64,000 bases of DNA from Amycolatopsis oliviviridis (GCF_014654365.1 NZ_BNAY01000003.1:682001-746000), one strand, 5' to 3'. Counted from the stretch's first letter, positions 15,923 to 24,592 are shown. Notes: generated from the sequence alone by a model not told the origin. Program-made: numbers and translations.

Positions 15923-17314
15923 CTAGCCGTGGTCCTCCAGCATCTCGGTGACGAGCGCCGCGATCGGCGAGCGCTCGGACCGGGTCAGCGTGACATGGGC
16001 GAACAGCGGGTGACCCTTGAGCTTCTCGATCACCGCCGAAACGCCGTCGTGCCGCCCGACCCGCAGGTTGTCGCGCTGCGCGACGTCATGCGTGAGCACG
16101 ACCCGCGAGGCCGTGCCGAGCCGCGAGAGCACGGTCAGGAGCACGTTGCGCTCCAAGGACTGTGCCTCGTCGACGATGACGAACGTGTCGTGCAGCGACC
16201 GGCCGCGGATGTGGGTCAGCGGGAGCACCTCGAGCATGCCGCGGTCGAAGACCTCGTCGAGGACGTCCTGGCTGACCAGCCCGCCGAGCGTGTCGAAGAC
16301 CGCCTGCGCCCACGGCTGCATCTTCTCGCTCTCGGAACCGGGCAGATAGCCCAGTTCCTGGCCGCCGACCGCGTAGACCGGCCGGAAGACCACGACCTTG
16401 CGGTGCTGACGGCGTTCCATCACCGATTCCAGCCCCGCGCAGAGCGCGAGCGCCGATTTGCCGGTCCCGGCGCGGCCGCCCAGCGAGACGATGCCGACGT
16501 CGGAGTCCAGCAGGAGGTCCAGCGCCACCCGCTGCTCGGCTGACCGGCCGTGCAGGCCGAACGCCTCCTTGTCACCGCGCACGAGCCGGATCCGCTTGTC
16601 CGCGGTGACCCGGCCCAGCGCGCTGGAACTGCCGGCGAGCAGCCGGAGACCGGTGTGACAGGGCATCTCGCCGACCTCGGGCATCCCGAACTCGGCCGGA
16701 TCCACCGAGGGCCCGCTGAACAGCGCGTCGATCAGGGTCTGCGGGACGTCCAGGTCCGCCATCCCCGTCCAGCCCGAAGGCGTCACCTCCTGCGCGCGGT
16801 ACTCGTCGGCTTCGAGGCCGACTGCGCCCGCCTTGACCCGCAGGGGGATGTCCTTCGTCACCAGCGTGACCGACGCGCGTTCCGCCGCCAGATTGAGCGC
16901 ACAGGCGAGGATGCGGTGGTCGTTGGAGTCGGTACGGAAGCCGACCGGGAGCACCGTGGGATCGGAGTGGTTCAACTCCACCTGCAGGGTGCCGCCGTGC
17001 TCACCGATCGGGATCGGCGCGTCGAGCCTGCCGTGCTGACGACGCAGGTCGTCGAGCATGCGAAGCGCTTCGCGCGCGAACCACCCCAGTTCGGGGTGGT
17101 GACGTTTCGCCTCCAGTTCACTGATGACGACCAGCGGGAGCACGACCGCGTGTTCGGCGAAACGGGTCACCGACCAGGGGTCAGAGAGCAGGACCGACGT
17201 GTCGAGCACGTAAGTGGACCGCTGGGATTCGGGCGAGATCGAGGCTTTCTCCGGGCCAGAGGCACCGGTCGAAGAACGGCCAGAGGCCTTGCGGGGTGAA
17301 CGCTGCGCAGTCAC
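15923..17314 (-). CDS. phoH2: PhoH2: PIN domain fused to PhoH-type ATPase
   Basis: 463 residues from a GTG at 17314 with GGGAG seven bases upstream. The N-terminal PIN nuclease domain (about 25-160) starts TYVLDTSVLLSDPW, with acidic metal ligands also at ISELEAKR and TDSNDHRILACAL. The C-terminal PhoH ATPase domain carries Walker A GGRAGTGKSALAL (about 279-291) and a Walker B-like TFVIVDEAQSLERN. The M. tuberculosis orthologue Rv1095 has been described as an RNA helicase/RNase. The GTG overlaps the stop of an upstream 96-codon frame by four bases, but that frame has weak coding character. A hairpin-rich leader lies upstream. Confidence 0.93.
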   Translation of the reverse strand: MTAQRSPRKASGRSSTGASGPEKASISPESQRSTYVLDTSVLLSDPWSVTRFAEHAVVLPLVVISELEAKRHHPELGWFAREALRMLDDLRRQHGRLDAPIPIGEHGGTLQVELNHSDPTVLPVGFRTDSNDHRILACALNLAAERASVTLVTKDIPLRVKAGAVGLEADEYRAQEVTPSGWTGMADLDVPQTLIDALFSGPSVDPAEFGMPEVGEMPCHTGLRLLAGSSSALGRVTADKRIRLVRGDKEAFGLHGRSAEQRVALDLLLDSDVGIVSLGGRAGTGKSALALCAGLESVMERRQHRKVVVFRPVYAVGGQELGYLPGSESEKMQPWAQAVFDTLGGLVSQDVLDEVFDRGMLEVLPLTHIRGRSLHDTFVIVDEAQSLERNVLLTVLSRLGTASRVVLTHDVAQRDNLRVGRHDGVSAVIEKLKGHPLFAHVTLTRSERSPIAALVTEMLEDHG

Positions 17315-17473
17315 GACGGCATCTCCCTCGTGGGCGTGGCACCACGCCCGCACTCGCTGGGCCGGGCACCTCCCTGGCTAACCGCTCCTTCTGACGCTGT
17401 CCGCGTCAGTCGGCACGGCCGCGAGGGCCGGGTGCCGGCCCCCTCGTGCATCCACTGGGCGGCTGTGCCGCCC
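17315..17473 (-). ncRNA. Candidate structured leader RNA of phoH2
   Basis: On either strand this stretch holds four successive stem-loops: a perfect 8-bp stem GGGCGTGG/CCACGCCC (17332-17349), a perfect 7-bp stem CTGACGC/GCGTCAG (17391-17409), GGCAC/GTGCC (17412-17436) and a perfect 7-bp stem GGGCGGC/GCCGCCC (17457-17473). The ribosome-binding site of phoH2 follows directly. Such regularly spaced stems suggest a cis-acting regulatory RNA or attenuator. I do not recognise it as a known riboswitch. The 96-codon open frame through it (17601-17311) has far more A/T at third positions than the genes around it, which argues against coding. Confidence 0.5.
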
Positions 17474-17935
17474 TGTCGACAACCGCCACGACCAGGGCCT
17501 CCCGCGAGAGTCCGCATGGGACGCGAACCCTCACTTCCGGAAGGTACCTGCGTCCGGCCGATCGCGCAGGCAGCCACCACGGTGATTCGCCAAACCGTCA
17601 TCTCACTGTCGGTCGCGTGACATCAACGCCTGGTCACCATCACCCTGCGTAGTGATGATCTCTATTCAGGGACGCTCGTCAACGTGACCCGGATGGATCA
17701 ACGCGACAGAGGGCGTTCACCTGTTGGAAGCGAAGGTTCTACCACGCTTGGTAGCGGGTCGCATTTTGTGCCCGAGACAGAGAACCGTACCGAGTGAAAC
17801 GAACCTTTTTCAGCTCACACAATGGGCTTACGAGACGGTCACAGAGCCTGAATAGCGAGTAATTTTCTCACTGCGGGACACCCCCACCGGATTCGGTGCC
17901 CCCGATCCCTGAATATCTCTACTTAGGAGTGCGAA
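17474..17935. other. Gene-free stretch between phoH2 leader and small secreted-protein gene
   Basis: About 460 bp, noticeably more A/T-rich than its surroundings from 17,590 on. It should contain divergent promoters for phoH2 and the small secreted protein. A short hairpin CACCG-GATT-CGGTG occurs near 17886-17899. No tRNA, gene-like frame or repeat family member was recognised. Confidence 0.5.
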
Positions 17936-18184
17936 GTGCTGAAGAAGGCTGGTTTCGTTTCCGCCGTCGCCGCGGGCATCATGATGGTCGGCGGGACCGC
18001 GTTCGCCGCCACCGGCGACACCACCGGCACCCCGGACCCGACGTTCGGCGACGCCTACAACACGTTCATCGAGGGCGGTGGCGCACTGGGCTACGGTGCC
18101 GCCTCGCTGGTCGCCGGTGCCTACACGGGCGTCGCCACCACCCCGGCCCTGATCCTCCACTCGCTGGAGCACCACCACCACTGA
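17936..18184 (+). CDS. Small secreted hydrophobic peptide with C-terminal His tail
   Basis: 82 residues starting at GTG, preceded by TAGGAG at a normal distance. A Sec signal peptide (MLKKAGFVSAVAAGIMMVGG then TAFA) is followed by a mature chain of about 57 residues. That chain is mildly acidic, then glycine/alanine-rich and hydrophobic (GALGYGAASLVAGAYTGVATT). It ends LEHHHH, which could bind metal. It has its own strong downstream terminator and a long upstream region, so it is probably expressed alone. Not recognised as a known family; its size and hydrophobicity recall small secreted surface peptides but it lacks chaplin features. Confidence 0.78.
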   Translation: MLKKAGFVSAVAAGIMMVGGTAFAATGDTTGTPDPTFGDAYNTFIEGGGALGYGAASLVAGAYTGVATTPALILHSLEHHHH

Positions 18185-18200
18185 TCTTCGGTGTGGATGT

Positions 18201-18233
18201 CGAAGGCCCCGGAAGTGCACTCCGGGGCCTTCG
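18201..18233. terminator. Bidirectional hairpin terminator
   Basis: A perfect 13-bp stem (CGAAGGCCCCGGA facing TCCGGGGCCTTCG) encloses a 7-nt loop. It lies between the convergent ends of the small secreted-protein gene and the prenyltransferase gene. There is no long T-run, as is usual in high-G+C actinomycetes. Confidence 0.75.
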
Positions 18234-18245
18234 TCCTGTCCGGGG

Positions 18246-19022
18246 TCAGGAACCGAAGCGCCGGTGCCGCCACGCGTAATCGCGCATGGCGCGGAGAAAA
18301 TCGACCCGGCGGAATGCGGGCCAATAAGCCTCGGTGAACCAGAATTCCGAATGCGCCGATTGCCAGAGCAGAAATCCGGAAAGCCGCTGCTCACCCGAGG
18401 TGCGGATAATCAGATCCGGATCCGGCTGGCCCGAGGTGTACATGTGTTCGGAGATATGGTCGACGTCCAGGATCTTCGCGAGCTCGCGGATCGAGGTGCC
18501 CTCGTCGGCGTGCTGGAGCAGGAGTTTGCGGACCGCGTCGGCGATCTCCTGACGCCCTCCGTAACCGACCGCGACGTTGACTTCCATCCCGGAGCGCCCT
18601 TCGGTGCGCTCCGCGGCCGCGCTGAGGGCCTTCGCGACCTCCGGCGGCAGCAGGTCAAGGGCTCCCACGATGCGGAGCCGCCAGGGCGTCTGCGGCGCGG
18701 CGAGCTCGTCGGTGACGTCGGTGATGATCTTCAGCAGCGGGCTCAGCTCCTCGGCCGCGCGGCCGAGGTTGTCGGTCGAGAGCAGCCACATGGTGACGAC
18801 CTCGACGTCGGCCTCGTTGCACCAGCTCAGGAAATCGGCGATCTTCTTGGCGCCGGCGCGATGGCCGTCGGCGACGTCGGTGAAGCCCGCTTCGCGCGCC
18901 CAGCGGCGGTTCCCGTCCAGCATGATGGCGATGTGGCGTGGATGGCGCCCCTTGGCCTGCTGGATCAGGCGCCTGCCGTAGGCGCTGTACACGACGTCTG
19001 ACAAGAAGGACCGAAGACTCAC
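18246..19022 (-). CDS. Cis-isoprenyl diphosphate synthase (short-chain Z-FPP-synthase-like)
   Basis: 258 residues from a GTG start. The cis-prenyltransferase signatures are complete: HIAIMLDGNRRWAREAGF (about 30-47, with the catalytic Asp), MWLLSTDNLGR, and RTSGEQRLSGFLLWQSAHSEFWF near the C-terminus. The family condenses isopentenyl diphosphate in cis to make polyprenyl carriers. M. tuberculosis Rv1086, in the matching gene order and of the same length, makes (Z,E)-farnesyl diphosphate, so a short-chain product feeding decaprenyl phosphate synthesis is likely. Chain length cannot be proved by reading alone. The gene diverges from the hemolysin-III gene across 86 bp. Confidence 0.93.
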   Translation of the reverse strand: MSLRSFLSDVVYSAYGRRLIQQAKGRHPRHIAIMLDGNRRWAREAGFTDVADGHRAGAKKIADFLSWCNEADVEVVTMWLLSTDNLGRAAEELSPLLKIITDVTDELAAPQTPWRLRIVGALDLLPPEVAKALSAAAERTEGRSGMEVNVAVGYGGRQEIADAVRKLLLQHADEGTSIRELAKILDVDHISEHMYTSGQPDPDLIIRTSGEQRLSGFLLWQSAHSEFWFTEAYWPAFRRVDFLRAMRDYAWRHRRFGS

Positions 19023-19108
19023 GCCAGTGGAGACTAGTCACCCCGCGAGCCCCAGTGGGACGCGCCACGGACACTGGCGAAAAACCTACGGTGCCGTAAC
19101 CTGGCCGA

Positions 19109-19795
19109 GTGAGCGTAGCGACCGAACCCCAGCCGTCCGGCCCCACGCCCTTGGTGGACACGCGTCCTCGCCTGCGGGGTCACATCCACTTCTGGTCCTT
19201 CTTCGGCGCTGTCGCCGGAGCCGCGGCCCTCATCAGCCTCGCGGCGTCCACCGTGTCGGGTATAGCCGCTTTGTCCACTTCGGTCTACGGCCTGACCGTG
19301 CTCGGCGTCTTCGGCGTCAGCGCGCTCTACCACCGTCGCTTGTGGAGCCCACGAGCATACGAATGGATGAAGCGCGCCGACCATTCGATGATCTTCCTGT
19401 TCATCGCCGGCACTTACACGCCGTTCACCCTTCTGGCGATGTCCCAGCCGACCGGGTACATCGTGCTGGCCATCGTCTGGGGCGGCGCGATCGGCGGCGT
19501 CACCCTCAAGATGCTGTGGCCGAACGCGCCACGCTGGCTCGGCGTGCCGATCTACATCGCACTGGGCTGGGTCGCCGTCTTCGTCCTGCCCGAACTGGCC
19601 ACGCACGCCGGCGTCGCGGCGCTCGTCCTGCTGTGCGTGGGCGGGCTGTTCTACACGCTGGGCGCGGTGTTCTACGCCGTCAAGTGGCCGAACCACTTCC
19701 CGGACACCTTCGGCTACCACGAGTACTTCCACGCCTGCACGGTGCTGGCCGCGGTGTCGCACTACATCGCGATCTGGCTGGCGATGTACGCCTAG
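19109..19795 (+). CDS. Hemolysin III / PAQR-family membrane protein
   Basis: 228 residues from GTG. Seven hydrophobic segments and the family's conserved residues are present: ALYHRRLWSP (about 72-81), DHSMIFLFIAGTYTPF (about 91-106) and EYFHACTVLAAVSHYIAIW near the end. The His/Asp set is the metal site of PAQR proteins, which act in membrane homeostasis; the hemolysin name is historical. It corresponds to Rv1085c and diverges from the prenyltransferase gene as in M. tuberculosis. A perfect 55-bp palindrome lies 12 bp after the stop. Confidence 0.92.
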   Translation: MSVATEPQPSGPTPLVDTRPRLRGHIHFWSFFGAVAGAAALISLAASTVSGIAALSTSVYGLTVLGVFGVSALYHRRLWSPRAYEWMKRADHSMIFLFIAGTYTPFTLLAMSQPTGYIVLAIVWGGAIGGVTLKMLWPNAPRWLGVPIYIALGWVAVFVLPELATHAGVAALVLLCVGGLFYTLGAVFYAVKWPNHFPDTFGYHEYFHACTVLAAVSHYIAIWLAMYA

Positions 19796-19806
19796 CCCAC
19801 AGTGAC

Positions 19807-19861
19807 GCGCGTGAAGGCCCCCTTCCCTCGGCTGAGCCGAGGGAAGGGGGCCTTCACGCGC
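19807..19861. repeat. 55-bp intergenic palindrome, GTGAAGGCCCCC type (perfect copy)
   Basis: Twenty-seven bases on each side of G19834 pair perfectly (24-bp arms plus the self-pairing loop GCTGAGC). Related copies are at 3979-4033 (left arm mutated) and 54398-54450 (one mismatch). The copy at 54398 also shares the following bases CTTGGG. This one sits between the hemolysin-III gene and the PPOX gene, both on the + strand. Confidence 0.85.
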
Positions 19862-19983
19862 TTGGGTAGGTGAGCGAGACCGCCGGTGCCGCGTGGTCAC
19901 CGTGGTCGGACACACGCGTGTTCCCTCTGGCACAAGAAAGTGCCTTCTTCCGCGCCCCCGCGGCGAAAGCCATGATCACCGCC

Positions 19984-20355
19984 ATGACCAAGAAAGCACC
20001 GCCCCGTCCCCTCGACGACGCCACCCTCAGCGCCTTCATCGCCGAGCACACCTTCGGTGCCCTCGCGACCCTCAAGCGTGACGGCCGCCCGCACCTCTCC
20101 ACGGTCGTCTACACCTGGGATCCCGAGACCCGCGAGATCCGGATCAGTACGACCGAAGAGCGCCTCAAGGTCAGGCAGCTCCGCGCCAACCCCACCGCCT
20201 CGCTCTACGTCTCCAGCGCCGATCACTGGAAATTCGCGGTCGTGGAAGGAAAAACGGAACTCTCCGAAGTCACGCGAACACCCGAAGGCGAGCAAAGGCT
20301 CTTCATCACCCTCAAAGCCGAGAAACTCTATGGAACAGCCCTCGACATCGCTTAA
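19984..20355 (+). CDS. PPOX-class (F420-type) oxidoreductase
   Basis: 123 residues from the ATG at 19984; an in-frame ATG at 19972 would add four residues. The split-barrel flavin fold is clear: FGALATLKRDGRPHLSTVVYTWDPETREIRIST (about 22-54), then RQLRANPTASLYVSS and the C-terminal strand pair. The family uses F420 or flavin for small-molecule reductions in actinobacteria; the substrate is unknown. It is followed by the K+ channel gene after 38 bp on the same strand. Confidence 0.85.
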   Translation: MTKKAPPRPLDDATLSAFIAEHTFGALATLKRDGRPHLSTVVYTWDPETREIRISTTEERLKVRQLRANPTASLYVSSADHWKFAVVEGKTELSEVTRTPEGEQRLFITLKAEKLYGTALDIA

Positions 20356-20393
20356 CGTACGCACCTGGAAAAGGCCAGGTGAGGAGACGTCCG

Positions 20394-21140
20394 ATGTGGG
20401 AAAAGCGGATGGAGTGGCCGCTCAACGCCGCCGCCGTGCTGTTCCTGGCCGCCTACGCCTGGCCGATCCTGCAGCCGTCGCTGGGGCAGACCGGCCGGGT
20501 CTGGTGCGAGGTCGTCACCTGGGTCGCCTGGGCGGTCTTCGCCCTGGACTACGGCGTCCGCCTCAAACACGCCGAGGACAAACGGGCCTTCCTGAAGAGC
20601 AACATCTTCGACCTGCTGATCATCGTGCTCCCGCTGATCCGGCAGTTGCGGCTGCTCCGGCTGGTCACGGTGCTCAACGTCCTCAATCGCAACGCCGGAC
20701 TGTCGCTGCGCGGCCGCGTCGTGGTCTACACGGTGGGCGCGACGGCGCTCATCGTGTTCTGTTCGGCACTCGCCGTGCTGGACGCCGAACGCACTCAGGC
20801 GGACGCGCCGATCACCGACTTCCCCGACGCGGTGTGGTGGTCGATCACGACGATCACCACGGTCGGCTACGGCGACCGCTACCCCATCAGCGGCACCGGC
20901 CGCGTCGTCGCGGTCGGGCTGATGGTGGCCGGGATCGCCCTGCTCGGTGTGGTCACCGCGACGCTCGCGTCGTGGCTGATCCGCCGGGTGACCGAGGCCG
21001 ACGAGAACGCGCAGGCCGTCACCCGCGAGCATCTCGACGAGCTGACCCGCGAGGTCAAGGCGTTGCGGGCCGAGCTCGCCGAGCAGCGCGCCGGGGTCAG
21101 TCCCGAAGCATCGGAGCCGCTAGGTACTGCTCGGGGATAG
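20394..21140 (+). CDS. Voltage-gated-type potassium channel subunit
   Basis: 248 residues from the ATG at 20394, with GAGGAG seven bases upstream. The N-terminal half has four hydrophobic helices ending in an S4-like arginine-bearing segment (LIRQLRLLRLVTVLNVLNR). The pore helix and selectivity filter are TITTVGYGD (about 155-163), flanked by S5 and S6. A charged coiled-coil tail (EHLDELTREVKALRAELAEQ) should help tetramer assembly. It conducts K+ across the membrane. The last 44 bp overlap the convergent acyl-CoA dehydrogenase gene. Confidence 0.92.
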   Translation: MWEKRMEWPLNAAAVLFLAAYAWPILQPSLGQTGRVWCEVVTWVAWAVFALDYGVRLKHAEDKRAFLKSNIFDLLIIVLPLIRQLRLLRLVTVLNVLNRNAGLSLRGRVVVYTVGATALIVFCSALAVLDAERTQADAPITDFPDAVWWSITTITTVGYGDRYPISGTGRVVAVGLMVAGIALLGVVTATLASWLIRRVTEADENAQAVTREHLDELTREVKALRAELAEQRAGVSPEASEPLGTARG

Positions 21141-22983
21141 CGAAGGCGTCGACGAGGGTCCGCGCGTGCGGGCGCAGGTCGGCGCACAACGCGTTCACCG
21201 CGGCGGTGACGGCCTTCGAGCGTCCGGAGGTCAGGCGCCCGTGTTCGAGGAACCAGCCCCGGTCCGCCTCGATGTTCGCGAGCGCGTAGAGGTCGCAGAC
21301 CCGCTCCAGCAGCTCGCGTGCTTCCGCGTCGGCACAGCGCTCGATGGCGTTGACGAACGCTTCGAGCACCACACGGTCGACGTGCACGCGCCCGGCGCGC
21401 AGCACGTGGTCCTGCGCGTCGTTGAAAACACCGAAGGGATCCGACGCGGCCTTACGCAGGCGTTGCGCGACACCGCCGAGTACGTGCTCTTCGCGGTCTT
21501 CGAACAGCTTCAGGTGCCATTCGCGTGAGAACAGCACGTCGCTGTCGTCGGCGTCGGTGAGCCGCTCGACGACCTTGCGCGCCGACGTCCGTTCGATCAC
21601 GGCCTCGACGAGCTGCTCCGCCACGAACCGCGCGGTCGCGAGCGGGCTCAAGTCCTGGAAGTGGTCCTTGTAGCTGGTCAGCAGGCCCTTCGCGACCAGC
21701 TGCAGCAGCACGGTGTTGTCACCTTCGAAGGTGGTGAAGACGTCCGTGTCGGCCTTCAGCCCGGCGAGCAGGTTCTCCGACAGGTAGCCGGAGCCGCCGC
21801 ACGCCTCACGAGCGGCCTGGATCGTGGCCGTCGCGTGCCAGGTCGAGACGGCCTTGATCCCGGCAGCGCGCGATTCCAGCTCCCGCTGCTCCTCCTCCGG
21901 CGCGTCCTCGGCGATGTCGTTCAGCGTCGCGACGAGGGCTTCCTGCGCGAAGTGCAGCGCGTACGACGTCGCCAGCGCGGGCAGCAGTTTCCGTTGGTGC
22001 GCCCGATAGTCGAGGATCACGACCTCGTCGCCGTCGGGCCGAGCGAACTGCCGGCGCAGCTCGCCGTATCGGACGGCCAGTGCCAGCGCGCGTTTCGTCG
22101 CGCTGCCGGCGCTGCCCGCGACACTGACCCGGCCGCGGATGAGCGTGCCGAGCATCGTGAAGAACCGGCGGCCGTCGCTCTCGATCGGGCTCGTGTACGT
22201 CCCGTCCTCGGCGACGTCACCGAACCGGTTGAGCAGCGCCTCGCGCGGAACCCTCACCTGGGTGAAGGTGAGCCGCCCGTTGTCGACGCCGTTGAGACCG
22301 GCCTTGCGGCCGCAGTCCTCGATCTCGACGCCGCTCGCGTTCTCGCCGCGGATCGGCACCACGAACGCGTGCACGCCGCGCGACTCCCCGCCGGTGATCA
22401 GCTGCGCGAACACGACCGCGAGTTCGCCGTCACGGGCGGCGTTGCCGATGTACTCCTTCATCGCGCCCCGGTCCGGCGTGTGCACGACGAACTCGCGGGT
22501 GGCCGGGTCGTAGGTCGCGGTGGTGCGCAGGTGCTGGACGTCCGAGCCGTGACCGTGCTCGGTCATCGCGAAACAGCCCAGCAGCTCCAGATCCTTGATC
22601 TCGCGCAGATAGCGCTCGTGATGGCGTTCGGTACCGAGCAACTGCACCGCGCCGCCGAACAGGCCCCATTGGACACCGGCCTTGACCATCAGCGAGAGGT
22701 CGCCGAAGCCCAGCATCTCGAACGACATCACCGAGCCGCCGACGTCGCCGCCACCGCCGTACGCCGGGTCGAAACCGAGACCCGGCCGGTCGGTTTCGGC
22801 GAGCTTGCGCAACCAATCGAGGACCTGGGCCCGGTGCGCTTCGACGTCGAGATCGACGGGGTCCTTGAAGTCCTCCGCCGCCATCTGCGCGCGCACCGCG
22901 CGGCGAAGCCCGGCCCACCGTCCATCGAGGACGGTGGTCAGCGCGTCCGGGTCGATCTTCGCGGGAAGTCCTGGTGTGTCCAC
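21097..22983 (-). CDS. Acyl-CoA dehydrogenase/oxidase-like flavoenzyme
   Basis: 628 residues from a GTG with GGAGGA just upstream. The length and layout fit the acyl-CoA oxidase-like branch: an N-terminal helical domain, the middle FAD beta-domain (CFAMTEHGHGSDVQHLRTTATYD, about 147-169) and C-terminal helices, with CGGSGYLSENLL and FTTFEGDNTVLLQLVAKGLL. An extra C-terminal ~150-residue helical domain resembles the acyl-CoA oxidase C-terminus. It oxidises acyl-CoA to enoyl-CoA using FAD. The catalytic glutamate is likely in FEGDNTV. The chain-length preference is unknown. It overlaps the K+ channel gene by 44 bp. Confidence 0.9.
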   Translation of the reverse strand: MDTPGLPAKIDPDALTTVLDGRWAGLRRAVRAQMAAEDFKDPVDLDVEAHRAQVLDWLRKLAETDRPGLGFDPAYGGGGDVGGSVMSFEMLGFGDLSLMVKAGVQWGLFGGAVQLLGTERHHERYLREIKDLELLGCFAMTEHGHGSDVQHLRTTATYDPATREFVVHTPDRGAMKEYIGNAARDGELAVVFAQLITGGESRGVHAFVVPIRGENASGVEIEDCGRKAGLNGVDNGRLTFTQVRVPREALLNRFGDVAEDGTYTSPIESDGRRFFTMLGTLIRGRVSVAGSAGSATKRALALAVRYGELRRQFARPDGDEVVILDYRAHQRKLLPALATSYALHFAQEALVATLNDIAEDAPEEEQRELESRAAGIKAVSTWHATATIQAAREACGGSGYLSENLLAGLKADTDVFTTFEGDNTVLLQLVAKGLLTSYKDHFQDLSPLATARFVAEQLVEAVIERTSARKVVERLTDADDSDVLFSREWHLKLFEDREEHVLGGVAQRLRKAASDPFGVFNDAQDHVLRAGRVHVDRVVLEAFVNAIERCADAEARELLERVCDLYALANIEADRGWFLEHGRLTSGRSKAVTAAVNALCADLRPHARTLVDAFAIPEQYLAAPMLRD

Positions 22984-23048
22984 GATTCCTCCGATGCGGT
23001 GCGTTCTGGCCTCAGCCTGCCGCACCGCATCGGCGGGCGCAGCACGAA

Positions 23049-23791
23049 TCAGACCGGTTCGGCGTTGATCGTCGTGTTCACGAACCGCAGGTCATCGACG
23101 TGCTTCAGGGTGTTCTCCGTGCTAGCGACCCCGTCGAAGCGGCAATCGTTCACCCGCAGGCCCCGAACGTGTGAGTTGGGCAACCCCCGGACGTTGAACG
23201 CCGTTCTCGGTGAATCAGCCGCGCAGGGTGTTCGACTTGACGTACAGCGCGTACTTCGTCTCGCCGGTGACGGTGAGCTTGTACGCGTGGACGTCGCTGA
23301 TGCCGCCGGTCTACTCGCTGCCGCAGGTGATCGCGCCCCGGTTGCGGTGCTCGCGTCCGTGCGGACGCCGTCGATCGTGACGTTCCGGCACAGTGTGGGA
23401 TGCAGTTGCCAGAACACCGGGTTCTTGCCCTCGTAGCGGGTGAGCACGTTCGGGAACTTCGAGGCGTCGGAACCGAATCTGAGCACCGCGCCGGTGCCGA
23501 AGGTGCCCTTCGGCACGACGACATGCCCGCACCGCGTGCGTTGGCCGTCTCGATCGCTCGCTTGATCGCGGCGGTGTTGTCGCTCTTTCCGTCGCCTTTG
23601 GCGCCGAAATCGAGCACGGAGAACGTCCGGCCCGGGAAGACCGGACGTTTCGTCCGCGCGACGATGTCGTTGGCGGCGGGCCAGGGGAGCACGGGGACCG
23701 GTGCCGCCGAGGCGATGGGCGCGAGCAAGGGGCTCGCAGCCACCACCAGACCGCCCTTGATCAGCCAACGCCGGGAGAATCTGCCGTCCAT
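23049..23791 (-). pseudogene. Decayed GH28 polygalacturonase-like gene
   Basis: The intact start is MDGRFSRRWLIKGGLVVAAS with a twin-arginine-like signal, then FSVLDFGAKGDGKSDNTAAIKRAIETA, the N-terminal signature of GH28 pectin hydrolases. The frame then shifts: homologous fragments VVVPKGTFGTGAVLRFGS and HPTLCRNVTIDGVRT appear in another frame. A third stretch (TGGISDVHAYKLTVTGE and on to ALYVKSNTLRG) is interrupted by TAG and TGA stops near 23311 and 23220. The catalytic Asp region is missing and the gene is about half normal length. It was a secreted beta-helix enzyme and is now inactive. Confidence 0.85.
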
Positions 23792-23860
23792 GACGCCTTC
23801 TTTCGCAAGAGGACTTCGGTGAAGACGGCGGAATCCCGACTCTAAGGGCGGACCACGGCC

Positions 23861-24451
23861 TCAGGAAAGGTCGGGTCCCTGTGAGCGGAGATCGTCGACC
23901 TTGGTCATCGCCTCCCGGAGCTCGGCGAGCCAGCTGTCCGCGTGCTCCCCGACCAGCCGGACGGCCCAGGCCAGCGCCTCCGACCGCGACCGCGCGACGC
24001 CGGCGTCGACGAGGGTGTCGAGGACCAGGCGCTCGGGCTGCCGCAACCTGGTCATGACCGGCGCCGAATGCGTGGTGAACAGATGCCGCGTACCGCCGAG
24101 GCTCGCGCCCCAGGCGACCTTGCGCTGATACCGGTGCTCGGCCTGGCGCGCGATCTCGATCCGCTCGTCGCGGGTCTCCTCGCGGAACCGGCTGATCCGG
24201 CCGTCCTCGGCCGCCGCACGAGCGGCGTCGTCGGCGTACTCGCCGCTGAGCGGCTGGAGCTCTCCGACGATGACGATCTCTTCGCGATCCACCGTGACCT
24301 CGGGGTCCCCGGTGAACCAGCCCTCCGGGAGCCGCCCGCCGAACCACGCCGCCGCGTCGTCCGCCGACGGGATCTCCGCCTGCTGCCAGCCGCCCCGGCC
24401 CTTCCAGCCACCGCGTCCCATATGTCTCGCCGTCCTGAAGTAGGTGTGCAT
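23861..24451 (-). CDS. Conserved hypothetical protein of actinobacterial type
   Basis: 196 residues from the ATG at 24451, which has GGAGG six bases upstream; an in-frame ATG at 24421 is possible. The N-terminus is rich in Gly, Trp and Arg (MGRGGWKGRGGWQQ). The middle holds strands and helices (GWFTGDPEVTVDREEIVIVGEL). The C-terminus is helical, including ERLVLDTLVDAGVARSRSEALAWAVRLV, which resembles a ribbon-helix-helix-like dimer segment. No signal or membrane segment. Directly upstream the direct repeat GATTACAT-GATTACA suggests a dedicated regulatory site. Function unknown. Confidence 0.7.
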   Translation of the reverse strand: MHTYFRTARHMGRGGWKGRGGWQQAEIPSADDAAAWFGGRLPEGWFTGDPEVTVDREEIVIVGELQPLSGEYADDAARAAAEDGRISRFREETRDERIEIARQAEHRYQRKVAWGASLGGTRHLFTTHSAPVMTRLRQPERLVLDTLVDAGVARSRSEALAWAVRLVGEHADSWLAELREAMTKVDDLRSQGPDLS

Positions 24452-24592
24452 GCTCGCCTCCGCGATTACATGATTACAACGCTACCGACGCTACGCGCGC
24501 AACAGCCGACCTTCACGCGTGTTCTCCCCCAGCGAAACCCGAGGCAACCCGATGACCTGCGCGGACTCGTGAGTGGTCTGGCGGGGCGGCGG

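Noticed and set aside
17315..17473. Leader considered as a ydaO (cyclic-di-AMP) riboswitch
   Set aside because: Some pieces such as a GCTAACC-like segment looked familiar, but I could not align the conserved core, so it is listed only as an unnamed structured leader.
17311..17601. PhoAT-like antitoxin gene upstream of phoH2
   Set aside because: The four-base overlap is suggestive, but third-position composition is unlike the surrounding genes and the frame shares its DNA with four stems.
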